5,706 nt of DNA from an uncultured Collinsella sp. (GTDB lineage: Bacteria > Actinomycetota > Coriobacteriia > Coriobacteriales > Coriobacteriaceae). Under the pieces are notes generated by a model. It made no database searches. It worked only from the letters and a program-made list of their open reading frames with translations, and was not told the origin of the DNA. This document shows, one piece after another, positions 1-5,706 of this stretch (the first letter of the stretch is position 1; each line of letters opens with the position of its first letter). Both the position numbers and the translations under genes were made by a program. The stretch covers positions 1 to 5,706 of the forward strand of contig UQSC01000115.1 in the NCBI GenBank assembly GCA_900543615.1. The letters run 5' to 3'.

Positions 1-1228
1 CGAGGAGCGCATGGGCGGTGTTGGCGGCGCAGTCGCGTGAGTCGATGATGTAGTCGGCCCACGCGCGGTAGCGCGGCATACGCTGCTCGGCCAGCTTGTC
101 GATGCCGTCGCGGGCGGTGATGGGGCGTCCCTTGTGGGCGAGCTCGTCGAGCTTACGGTTGAGCATCACGATCTGGCTGTTCTGGTGTAGCAGCGGGTAG
201 CTCTCGTCGCGCGTGACCACGCCGCCACCCGTGGAAAGCACCAGGCCGCTGCGCTTGGAGATGTCGGCCAGCGCCGCCGTCTCCTGCTCGCGGAAGGCCG
301 CCTCGCCGCGCTCGACGATATAGTCGGCACAGGGCATGCCCAGGCGCTCCTCGAGGGCGCGATCGAGATCGATGTGCTCGCGTCCCGTGAGCTGGGCGAT
401 CTGCTCGCCCACGCGGGTTTTGCCCGAGCCCGGCATGCCAATCAGGGCGATGTTTTGCTCGCGGCGGGACAGACGCTCCGTCACATCCAGGATGCGCTCG
501 CGCGGGGTGTCTTGGCCGGTGTAGCGCTCAACAGCCTGTGCCGCCTGTGCCACAAGCATAAGCAGGCCACCGATGCAGGGGATCCCGCGGCGCTCGGCCT
601 CGAGCATGAGTCCCGTGCGAGCGGGGTTGTAGACAATGTCGATGACGCCTTCGAGTGCATCGAGCCCTTCGAGCGTGCAAGGCGCGTCGGGACAGTGGGG
701 GAACATACCGGCAGGCGTGCAGTTGACGAGTAAGGCGGCGTCGGACTGCTGCGCGATGTTGCCGTAGTTGACCTCGCTCGTGCGACCCACGGGCACAACG
801 ATGGCGCCCAGGTCTCCCAGCACCATACTTGCCGTGGTGCCGGCGCCGCCGGTGGCGCCAAGTACGAGGACCTTCTTGCCGGCAACCTCTACACCCAGCT
901 CCTCGACCAGGCACCGAAAACCAAAGTAGTCGGTGTTGTCGCCGCGCAGGCGACCGTCAGGTAGGCGTGTGATGGTGTTGACGTTTCCCATGCGCTTGGC
1001 GAGTGGACTCAGCTCGTCCAGGTACTCCATGACGGCGCGCTTGTAAGGGATAGTCACGTTGGTGCCCTCCCACTCGTCGCCCGTCATAAAGGCCGCGAGG
1101 TCCTCGGGCTCGCGCTCAAATCGCACGTAATCGAGCCCAGCGAGCTCTTTGTAGATGGTTGGGGTGTAGCTGTGGCCCAACACGCGGCCCAGCACTCCGT
1201 AGGGGCGGGTTGCGGCGGTATCGGTCAT
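1..1228 (-). CDS. aroE/aroK: Bifunctional shikimate dehydrogenase / shikimate kinase (AroE-AroK fusion), 3' end cut by window
   Basis: One uninterrupted frame of 409 codons starts at ATG 1228 and runs off the left edge without a stop. Residues 1 to about 245 are shikimate dehydrogenase, which reduces 3-dehydroshikimate with NADPH. Visible motifs are the substrate loop GHSYTP (S20, T22), NVTIPYK with catalytic K63, NVNTI with N84, GDNTD with catalytic D100, the nucleotide-binding loop GATGGAG (124-130), GRT (148-150), NCTPAGM (169-175), YNPARTG (200-206) and MLVAQA with Q228. From about 258 a shikimate kinase follows, phosphorylating shikimate at the 3-hydroxyl with ATP. It shows Walker A GMPGSGKT (264-271), DLD (287-289), GEAAFREQE with R313, GGG (334-336) and lid GRP with R368. 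The linker is only some 15 residues. A kinase domain is usually about 165-175 residues, so roughly 20-30 are missing beyond the edge. The start is supported by GGAGG 8 nt upstream. Domain identity is very secure; the exact C-terminus is unknown. Confidence 0.95.
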   Translation of the reverse strand, partial: MTDTAATRPYGVLGRVLGHSYTPTIYKELAGLDYVRFEREPEDLAAFMTGDEWEGTNVTIPYKRAVMEYLDELSPLAKRMGNVNTITRLPDGRLRGDNTDYFGFRCLVEELGVEVAGKKVLVLGATGGAGTTASMVLGDLGAIVVPVGRTSEVNYGNIAQQSDAALLVNCTPAGMFPHCPDAPCTLEGLDALEGVIDIVYNPARTGLMLEAERRGIPCIGGLLMLVAQAAQAVERYTGQDTPRERILDVTERLSRREQNIALIGMPGSGKTRVGEQIAQLTGREHIDLDRALEERLGMPCADYIVERGEAAFREQETAALADISKRSGLVLSTGGGVVTRDESYPLLHQNSQIVMLNRKLDELAHKGRPITARDGIDKLAEQRMPRYRAWADYIIDSRDCAANTAHALL

Positions 1229-2374
1229 CTAGAGCACCTCCGTGTAGCTGCCAAAGTAGGTGTAGCTTTCGCACACGTCGTCGATGGAATCGAGCAGGTC
1301 GTCGAGGGCCTTGCTGCCAAAGGGGCAGTCCAGATCAAAGTAGAACATAAACTCAAAGTCGCGGCCGGGGATGGGGCGGCTCTCGAGCTTGATGAGGTTG
1401 ATGTTGAGTGCGTAGAAGCGCTCGAGCACGCGATAGAGGGCGCCCGGCTCGTTGGCCGTGGTGATCATGAGCGAGGTGCGATTAGCGCCGGGGTAGACGC
1501 GCGGCTCGCGGCTGATGACGACAAAGCGCGTGTAGTTGTTGTCCGAGTCTTGGATATTGGGCTCCAACACCTCGAGGCCATACAGCGTGGCACAGCTGCG
1601 CGATGCGATGGCGGCAACATCGGTGCGTTCGGAGTTGGCGACCATCTCAGCCGACATGGCCGTGTTGGGGTACTTGGTGGCGCGCAGGCCGTGGTTCTCG
1701 ATAAAGCCGGCGCACTGGGCAATGGCTTGGCCGTGGCTGTAGACCTCGCGCACGTCGGCGAGCTTGGTGCCGGGCTTGACGAGCAAGTTGTGGTCGATCT
1801 TGAGGCGAAGCGAGCGCACGATGTGGAAGTCGAACTGGGCGAGCAGGTCGTAGACGGCGTTGACCGAGCCGGCGGTGGAGTTCTCGATGGGCAGCACGCC
1901 AAACTCGCAGAAGCCGTCGCGTACGGCGCGCATTACGCCCTCGAAGGTCTCGAAGAACGCGATATCGGGCACGTCGAAGAGCTTGCACGCGGCGATCTGG
2001 CTGTAGGCGCCTTCGACGCCCTGGCAGGCGACGGTGGCCGTCTGGGGGAAGGGTGTGTCAAAGGCTGCGGCCGTGGCATGGGCCTTTTGCGACACCGTGA
2101 TGCCCTTGAGCTCGTTGATGTAGCGCTGCTGCTCGACCTTGCTCATGCTCATGAGGAGACGGAACAGGGCGATGGTCTGTGCCTCGTAGCGCTCGGGCGC
2201 GCGGCTGGCGAGGTTGTTGAGCTTGGAGCGCTCGCGGGCGGGGTCGAAGACGGCCTTGCCCATCTCGATTTTTGACTTGGCGACCTCGGTGGCAATGTCC
2301 ATGCGCTCGACAAAGCTGTTGAGGAGCGTGGTGTCGATGCCATCGATGGCCTGGCGGATGTCAGCAAGGTCCAT
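1229..2374 (-). CDS. pheA: P-protein: chorismate mutase / prephenate dehydratase with ACT domain
   Basis: This cytosolic enzyme converts chorismate to prephenate and then to phenylpyruvate, the committed branch to phenylalanine. Residues 1-90 are an AroQ-type chorismate mutase with the expected active-site set R7, R24, K35, D44, R47, E48 and Q82/Q83. Prephenate dehydratase spans about 113-290, opening with QGVEGAYS (118-125), then PIENS (162-166), SHGQA (213-217) and the catalytic TRF motif (282-284). The ACT regulatory domain follows at about 300-381, with NEPGAL (308-313) and ESRP (331-334), the motifs that bind phenylalanine in this family, so feedback inhibition is expected. I choose ATG 2374 (381 residues) because AAAGGGG lies 5 nt upstream and the mutase helix normally begins right there. 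A GTG at 2389 would add five residues but has no Shine-Dalgarno. The stop TAG at 1231-1229 abuts the next gene's ATG. Length and all key residues are normal for a P-protein. Confidence 0.96.
   Translation of the reverse strand: MDLADIRQAIDGIDTTLLNSFVERMDIATEVAKSKIEMGKAVFDPARERSKLNNLASRAPERYEAQTIALFRLLMSMSKVEQQRYINELKGITVSQKAHATAAAFDTPFPQTATVACQGVEGAYSQIAACKLFDVPDIAFFETFEGVMRAVRDGFCEFGVLPIENSTAGSVNAVYDLLAQFDFHIVRSLRLKIDHNLLVKPGTKLADVREVYSHGQAIAQCAGFIENHGLRATKYPNTAMSAEMVANSERTDVAAIASRSCATLYGLEVLEPNIQDSDNNYTRFVVISREPRVYPGANRTSLMITTANEPGALYRVLERFYALNINLIKLESRPIPGRDFEFMFYFDLDCPFGSKALDDLLDSIDDVCESYTYFGSYTEVL
1235..1241 (-). promoter_or_regulatory. Ribosome binding site of aroE-aroK inside the end of pheA
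   Basis: GGAGGTG on the minus strand lies in the last codons of pheA (Glu-Val of the C-terminal YTEVL). Its GGAGG core is 8 nt before ATG 1228. It supports separate initiation of the fusion protein even though its ATG follows the pheA stop in the same frame. Confidence 0.8.
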
Positions 2375-2379
2375 AGGGA

Positions 2380-2386
2380 CCCCTTT
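2380..2386 (-). promoter_or_regulatory. Ribosome binding site of pheA (decides its start)
   Basis: AAAGGGG on the minus strand ends 5 nt before ATG 2374. It favours this ATG over the in-frame GTG at 2389, which has only hairpin sequence upstream. The site starts 9 nt beyond the base of the large inverted repeat, close enough for that structure to affect ribosome access. Confidence 0.65.
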
Positions 2387-2395
2387 CACGTGTCG

Positions 2396-2471
2396 GTGAT
2401 TTTTCTGGGACGGGGATTAAAAAATCATTAGGTACACAATGATTTTTTAATCCCCGTCCCAGAAAAATCAC
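2396..2471. repeat. Perfect 34-bp inverted repeat with 8-nt loop between aroC and pheA
   Basis: The left arm 2396-2429 and right arm 2438-2471 are exact reverse complements over all 34 bp. The spacer is AGGTACAC, whose GTAC sits exactly at the centre. Each arm combines a GC-rich block (CTGGGACGGGG, 2405-2415) with AT-rich blocks on both sides, so it does not resemble an intrinsic terminator, where a GC stem ends in a T-run. In RNA it would form a very stable hairpin starting 9 nt before the pheA Shine-Dalgarno. A mobile or dispersed palindromic repeat (MITE or REP-like) or an attenuating structure is the likeliest explanation. No protein is encoded in it and no clear target-site duplication is visible at its edges. 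Confidence 0.85.
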
Positions 2472-2482
2472 TGGGTGGGCGT

Positions 2483-2502
2483 GGGGGCCGGAGTTGGCCC
2501 CC
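2483..2502. other. GC-rich hairpin just after the aroC stop
   Basis: Arms GGGGGCC (2483-2489) and GGCCCCC (2496-2502) pair perfectly around a 6-nt loop. On the minus strand the hairpin starts 8 nt after the aroC TAA, but the nearest T-run comes only after 14 further nt. It is therefore at best a weak terminator or a 3'-end stabiliser for the aroBAC message. On the plus strand the stem is followed, after 5 nt, by TTTTT (2508-2512). That looks more like an intrinsic terminator, but there is no plus-strand gene for it to serve. Confidence 0.45.
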
Positions 2503-2510
2503 GGAGATTT

Positions 2511-3608
2511 TTAGAGCTGTCCGGCGTCCTCGAGGAGGGCGTCCCAGATGGCGAGCGCCGCGGCTGCTTCGGCAACGGGGACGGCTCGGGGGACGATGCA
2601 GGGATCGTGACGGCCGTGGACCGAGAGCTCGGCATTTTCCATGGCGTCCATGTCTACGGTCTGTTGCTCGCGACCGATGGAGGGCGTCGGCTTTACGGCC
2701 ATACGCCACATGACGGGCGCGCCGTTCGAAATACCGCCCAGGATGCCGCCGGCGTTATTGGACTCGACCTCGATTCCGCCGGTCTCGGCATCGATGCGAT
2801 ACGGATCGTTGTTCTCGCTGCCGCGCATGGCGGCGACGGCAAAGCCCATGCCAAACTCCACGCCCTTTACGGCGGGAATGCCAAACGCGATCTGCGCGAT
2901 GCGGTTCTCGATGCCGTCGAACATGGGGTCGCCGATGCCCGCGGGAAGCCCGTAAATGCCGCACTCCACGATGCCGCCGATACTGTCGAGTTCGTCGCGC
3001 GCGGCTAGGATTTCCTCGCGCATACGGCCGGCTGCGGCGGCGTCAATGCACGGCAGATCGTTCGTAAGGATCGCCTTGCGGTCGGCCTCGCGATAGACCA
3101 TATCGTCCATCGGCAGGTCGGAGATGCCGCCGATCTGCGCGACGTGCGCCATGACCTGAATGCCGCGGGCCTCGAGTGCCTGCAGCGCAATGCCGCCGGC
3201 GATGCATAAGGGGGCCGTCAGGCGGCCGGAGAAATGCCCGCCACCAGCGACATCGTGCATGTTGTGATACTTCACGCGCGCAGGGAAGTCCGCATGTCCG
3301 GGACGGGGCTTGCGGCGCAGCTCGGAGTAATCCTTGGAGCGCGTGTTGGTGTTCTCGATAATCGCGGCGATGGGCGCGCCGGTGGTATATCCATCGACAA
3401 CACCGGCGATGATGTGCGCGGCGTCGGCCTCGCGGCGTTTGGTTGCGGTCTCGTCGCGACCGGGGGCGCGACGGTCGAGGAAAGCCTGCAGCTGCTCCTG
3501 GTCCACGGCGATACCCGCCGGGATGCCATCGAGCGAGCAGCCGATAGCGGGGGAGTGCGATTGGCCGAAGATGCTTAAGTGCAAGACGTTGCCAAAGGTC
3601 GAGGACAT
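2511..3608 (-). CDS. aroC: Chorismate synthase
   Basis: This enzyme eliminates phosphate from EPSP to give chorismate, using reduced FMN as cofactor, the last common step of the pathway. The protein is 365 residues, normal for the family. Recognisable blocks are FGQSHSPAIG (14-23) with catalytic H18, DRRAPGR (45-51), RPGHAD (102-107) with the second catalytic histidine H105, GGGHFSGRLTAP (122-133), a GSENNDPYR block, AGGILGGISNG followed by KPTPS, and the C-terminal GRHDP (331-335) with R332 and D334. The first signature is usually GESHG; here it reads GQSHS, so Glu and Gly are replaced. The GGGHFSGRLTAP block also differs from the ERxSxRET form of the best-known enzymes, and I take this to be a distinct but functional subfamily. 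ATG 3608 is supported by GAGGAGG inside the end of aroA, with a 1-nt gap between the genes, so coupling is likely. The TAA stop is followed by hairpins before pheA. Confidence 0.96.
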   Translation of the reverse strand: MSSTFGNVLHLSIFGQSHSPAIGCSLDGIPAGIAVDQEQLQAFLDRRAPGRDETATKRREADAAHIIAGVVDGYTTGAPIAAIIENTNTRSKDYSELRRKPRPGHADFPARVKYHNMHDVAGGGHFSGRLTAPLCIAGGIALQALEARGIQVMAHVAQIGGISDLPMDDMVYREADRKAILTNDLPCIDAAAAGRMREEILAARDELDSIGGIVECGIYGLPAGIGDPMFDGIENRIAQIAFGIPAVKGVEFGMGFAVAAMRGSENNDPYRIDAETGGIEVESNNAGGILGGISNGAPVMWRMAVKPTPSIGREQQTVDMDAMENAELSVHGRHDPCIVPRAVPVAEAAAALAIWDALLEDAGQL

Positions 3609-3609
3609 G

Positions 3610-4929
3610 CTATTCCTCCTCGAGTGTGACCTTGCCGCCCAGCAGGCGGTAGTGGTCGAAGAAATCGGGATAGGACTTGTTGACGGCCTCGGCGCCGTGG
3701 ATCACGACCTCGCCGGTGGCACGGCTCGCGGCGATGGCGGCCATCATGGCGATGCGGTGGTCGTTGTGCGAATCGACCTCGCCGCCGGTGAAGGCATCGA
3801 CGCCCTTGATGATGAGGTCGTCGCCGGCAATACGCACCTGCGCGCCCAGCGCCGTGAGTTCGCGCGTGGTGGTGACCAGGCGGTCGGATTCCTTGATACG
3901 CAGACGGGCGCAATCGCGGATAAAGGTGCGGCCCTGCGCCAGCGAGGCCACGGCCGAGATAACAGGCACCAGGTCGGGAATGTCGTGGGCGCTCATCTCA
4001 AAGCCGGCGAGCTTGTCGGACTGCACGGTGGCGGCGTTGGTGGAGCGCACGATGCGGGCACCAAAGCGCGAAAGCGCGGCAAGCACGTTGCGGTCGCCCT
4101 GTGCGGAGCTCAGGGACACACCCTCGACGGTGATGGGGTCGGAGCCGATGGCGCCGGCGCACAGCCAAAAGGCGGCGTTGGACCAGTCGCCCTCGACGGC
4201 CACGCTGCCGGGCGTGCGGTACGAGCCACTGCTCACGCGGAAGTTCGTGACCTCGGGCTGGCCGTCCCGGGCGGGAATACGCTCGACGTTGACCTCGACG
4301 CCAAAGGCCTTCATGGCCTGGATCGTTAGGTTGATGTAGGGGCGGCTCTCGATGAGGCCGGTCACCTGCACGCAGGAGGGCTGGGCCAGCAGCGGAGCCG
4401 CCAGCAGCAGGCCCGAGATGTACTGCGAGCTCACGTTGCCCGGCAGCACAAAGGTGCCCGGGCGCATGCGGCCGCTTGTCTTGAGCGGAAAACCGCCCAG
4501 ACCCTGCAGGTCGCAGCCGGCGGCGATGATTTCGTCCGAGAGCGGGGAGAGCGGGCGGGCGCCTAGGCGACCTTGGCCCACAAAGGTGGCCTCCGCACCC
4601 AGCGCACAGGCGACAGGCAGCATAAAACGCAGCGTGGAGCCGCTCTCGCCGCAGTCGAGCGTGCCACCGGCAAGGGCCTTGAGCAGGCCAAACTCAACGC
4701 TCTTCATAGTGGGGTGGACCTGGAAGCCGTCCTCGACGGTCTCGATGCGAGCGCCGAGCGCCGTGAGGCAGCGGACCGTGGCCTCGATGTCGGCGCAGGT
4801 GGTGTTGCAGGCGACGTGTGTCTCGCCGTTGGCAAGCGCGGCGCAGATGATCAGGCGATGCGCCATCGACTTGGACGCGATGGCAGGAACGGTGCCCTTA
4901 AGCGGGGACGGGGTGATGCGGGCTAGCAT
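3610..4929 (-). CDS. aroA: 3-phosphoshikimate 1-carboxyvinyltransferase (EPSP synthase)
   Basis: The enzyme joins shikimate-3-phosphate and phosphoenolpyruvate to give EPSP and is the target of glyphosate. It is 439 residues long, a normal length. Motifs in order are ASKSMAHR (18-25, substrate lysine K20), CGESGSTLRF (93-102), GARPLSPL (123-130), SSQYISG (167-173), ESRPY (194-198), EGDWSNAAF (246-254), PDLVP with catalytic D319, LRIKESDR with E347 and R350, DSHNDHR (386-392) and NKSYPDFF with K418. Two loops depart from the E. coli form: PGSKS reads IASKS, and GNAGTAMRP reads GESGSTLRF, although the glycine equivalent to E. coli G96 (G97 here) is kept. ATG 4929 lies within the end of aroB (7-nt overlap ATGCTAG) and has AAGGGAG 10 nt upstream. 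The C-terminal Glu-Glu-Glu tail is encoded by the GAGGAGGAA that serves as the aroC ribosome binding site. Confidence 0.97.
   Translation of the reverse strand: MLARITPSPLKGTVPAIASKSMAHRLIICAALANGETHVACNTTCADIEATVRCLTALGARIETVEDGFQVHPTMKSVEFGLLKALAGGTLDCGESGSTLRFMLPVACALGAEATFVGQGRLGARPLSPLSDEIIAAGCDLQGLGGFPLKTSGRMRPGTFVLPGNVSSQYISGLLLAAPLLAQPSCVQVTGLIESRPYINLTIQAMKAFGVEVNVERIPARDGQPEVTNFRVSSGSYRTPGSVAVEGDWSNAAFWLCAGAIGSDPITVEGVSLSSAQGDRNVLAALSRFGARIVRSTNAATVQSDKLAGFEMSAHDIPDLVPVISAVASLAQGRTFIRDCARLRIKESDRLVTTTRELTALGAQVRIAGDDLIIKGVDAFTGGEVDSHNDHRIAMMAAIAASRATGEVVIHGAEAVNKSYPDFFDHYRLLGGKVTLEEE
3615..3621 (-). promoter_or_regulatory. Ribosome binding site of aroC inside the end of aroA
   Basis: GAGGAGG on the minus strand ends 6 nt before ATG 3608 and also encodes part of the C-terminal Glu-Glu-Glu of AroA. 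It is a near-ideal Shine-Dalgarno and fixes the aroC start. Confidence 0.85.
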
Positions 4930-5706
4930 GCGGATGCGTCTCCCTTCTGGCCGAGGCCCTCGGCAATGAGTTCGTGGAAAGTGGAAAGCGGCGTGCGGTC
5001 GATGCTGCAGCGGCCGATGTCGTGCGGAATCACCAGGTCGATGGTGTCGCCCGTGCGCTTCTTGTCGTGCAGCGCCTCGGCAAAGACGGCATCGGCATCT
5101 AGGTCGCAGCGGGTCTTGAGGCCATGGCGGGCGCAGAGCTCCTCAATACGACCGGGCAGTGCAGCATCGCAAACGCCGTGCAGGGCCGCTGCGCGCGTGA
5201 TGATGCCCATGCCGATTGACACGCAGTTGCCGTGTCCGAGCTCAAAGTGCTCGCAGGCCTCGACGGCGTGTCCGGCGCTGTGTCCAAAGTTGAGGAGCTT
5301 GCGCTGGTTGGTTTCGCGCTCGTCGGCGACGACCACGGCGCGCTTGATGTCGATATTGCGGGCGATGATGAGCGCTACGCGGGCCACATCGCGGTTGAGC
5401 AGCTCCAGCGTGAGCGGGGTCTTCTCCAGCTCGGCGAAAAGCTCCGGGTCGGCGATCACGGCGTGTTTCACAACCTCGCCGCAGCCGTCGGCGAACTGCT
5501 CGGGCGTGAGGGTGGCCAGGCACCCCACGTCGGCGATAACCACGCTCGGCTGCCAAAAGGCGCCGGCCAAGTTCTTGCCGGCAGCCAGGTCGATGGCCGT
5601 CTTGCCGCCCACCGACGAATCCACCATGGCGAGCAGGCTCGTCGGGATCTGCACAAACTTGCAGCCGCGCATGTAGGTGGCGGCCACAAAGCCCGCCACG
5701 TCGCCC
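4923..5706 (-). CDS. aroB: 3-dehydroquinate synthase, C-terminal 260 residues (5' end cut by window)
   Basis: This enzyme converts DAHP to 3-dehydroquinate using NAD and a divalent metal, the second step of the shikimate pathway. The reading frame stays open to the right edge, beginning with the family block GDVAGFVAATY. The GTG at 5699 is therefore an internal valine (residue 3 of the visible part) and not a start. Numbering from the first visible residue, the motifs are PTSLLAMVDSSVGGK (21-35), GKNLAGAFWQP (43-53), CGEVVKH (75-81) with metal ligand E77 and K80, DERETNQRKLLNFGHSAGH (128-146) with metal ligand H142 and catalytic H146, and LGHGNCVSIGM (156-166) with metal ligand H158. A full enzyme is around 350-360 residues, so roughly 95-100 are missing. 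The TAG stop overlaps the aroA start by 7 nt, indicating translational coupling in one operon. All catalytic residues in the visible part are intact. Confidence 0.96.
   Translation of the reverse strand, partial: GDVAGFVAATYMRGCKFVQIPTSLLAMVDSSVGGKTAIDLAAGKNLAGAFWQPSVVIADVGCLATLTPEQFADGCGEVVKHAVIADPELFAELEKTPLTLELLNRDVARVALIIARNIDIKRAVVVADERETNQRKLLNFGHSAGHAVEACEHFELGHGNCVSIGMGIITRAAALHGVCDAALPGRIEELCARHGLKTRCDLDADAVFAEALHDKKRTGDTIDLVIPHDIGRCSIDRTPLSTFHELIAEGLGQKGDASAC
4940..4946 (-). promoter_or_regulatory. Ribosome binding site of aroA inside the end of aroB
   Basis: AAGGGAG on the minus strand lies 10 nt before ATG 4929, within the last codons of aroB. The spacing is a little long, so coupling through the 7-nt aroB-aroA overlap may matter more here. 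Confidence 0.6.

Larger units (their letters stand above)
2375..2510 (-). other. aroC-pheA intergenic region, no gene seen
   Basis: This 136-nt gap is the only true intergenic spacer in the window. It holds the GC hairpin, the 34-bp inverted repeat and the pheA ribosome binding site. I see no convincing -35/-10 promoter pair, no T-box and no leader peptide rich in phenylalanine codons. Whether pheA is read through from aroC or has its own promoter cannot be decided from the sequence alone. Confidence 0.6.

Noticed and set aside
481..914. Minus-strand open frames of 134 and 128 codons
   Set aside because: They are shifted frames within the AroE-AroK fusion gene, and their Arg/Ala/Ser-rich products match no family. 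The real frame is the one open from 1228 to the left edge.
1172..2275. Long plus-strand open frame of 367 codons opposite pheA
   Set aside because: It lies wholly antisense to pheA, whose motifs are unmistakable. Its product is a low-complexity Ala/Gly/Val/Asp-rich chain typical of GC-rich shadow frames, with no recognisable domain.
2375..2510. T-box, riboswitch or phenylalanine-rich leader peptide attenuator ahead of pheA
   Set aside because: The gap is too short for a T-box, no specifier or conserved T-box core is visible, and the short frames through the inverted repeat hold only isolated Phe codons with no ribosome binding site.
3334..4329. Plus-strand open frame of 331 codons opposite aroC and aroA
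   Set aside because: It is antisense to two well-supported genes, crosses their boundary and shows no family motif.
2407..4913. GGGACGGGG occurring at 2407-2415, 3300-3308 and 4905-4913 as a possible dispersed motif
   Set aside because: The latter two copies lie inside conserved coding sequence of aroC and aroA. A 9-mer of this composition can recur by chance in GC-rich DNA, and the flanks do not match.
5697..5699. GTG as a possible start of aroB
   Set aside because: The upstream codons continue the conserved GDVAGF block of dehydroquinate synthase, so this GTG is an internal valine and the gene is simply cut by the window edge.

Overview
The window is a GC-rich stretch of bacterial chromosome. 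It is almost entirely filled by aromatic amino acid biosynthesis genes, all read on the minus strand, so gene order runs from high to low coordinates. The order is aroB (5' end cut off by the right edge), aroA, aroC, pheA, then a fused aroE-aroK gene cut off by the left edge. High GC, tight gene packing, the AroE-AroK fusion and an unusual chorismate synthase signature suggest an anaerobic actinobacterium of the Coriobacteriia, with a Collinsella-like organism as my best guess. That assignment is inference from general familiarity and was not tested by a search.

Layout. At 4923-5706 is the C-terminal 260 residues of 3-dehydroquinate synthase. At 3610-4929 is complete EPSP synthase, overlapping aroB by 7 nt. 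At 2511-3608 is complete chorismate synthase, 1 nt after the aroA stop. At 2375-2510 is the only real intergenic gap. It carries a GC-rich hairpin and a perfect 34-bp inverted repeat with an 8-nt loop. At 1229-2374 is complete P-protein (chorismate mutase, prephenate dehydratase and an ACT domain). At 1-1228 is an AroE-AroK fusion whose ATG directly follows the pheA stop codon in the same frame. This last gene has no stop inside the window; 409 codons are visible.

How the genes work together. AroB makes 3-dehydroquinate. AroE reduces 3-dehydroshikimate to shikimate, AroK phosphorylates it, AroA adds the enolpyruvyl group and AroC makes chorismate. PheA then converts chorismate to prephenate and on to phenylpyruvate. 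Five genes therefore encode seven activities. Two steps are not seen: DAHP synthase and 3-dehydroquinate dehydratase, which must lie outside the window. The ACT domain of PheA predicts feedback inhibition by phenylalanine. Strong Shine-Dalgarno sequences inside the ends of upstream genes, together with the tiny gaps, indicate translational coupling.

I see no defence system, mobile-element gene, CRISPR array, tRNA or rRNA here. The points most worth a second look are the perfect palindrome between aroC and pheA, the AroE-AroK fusion, and the TAG-ATG in-frame junction between pheA and aroE-aroK.
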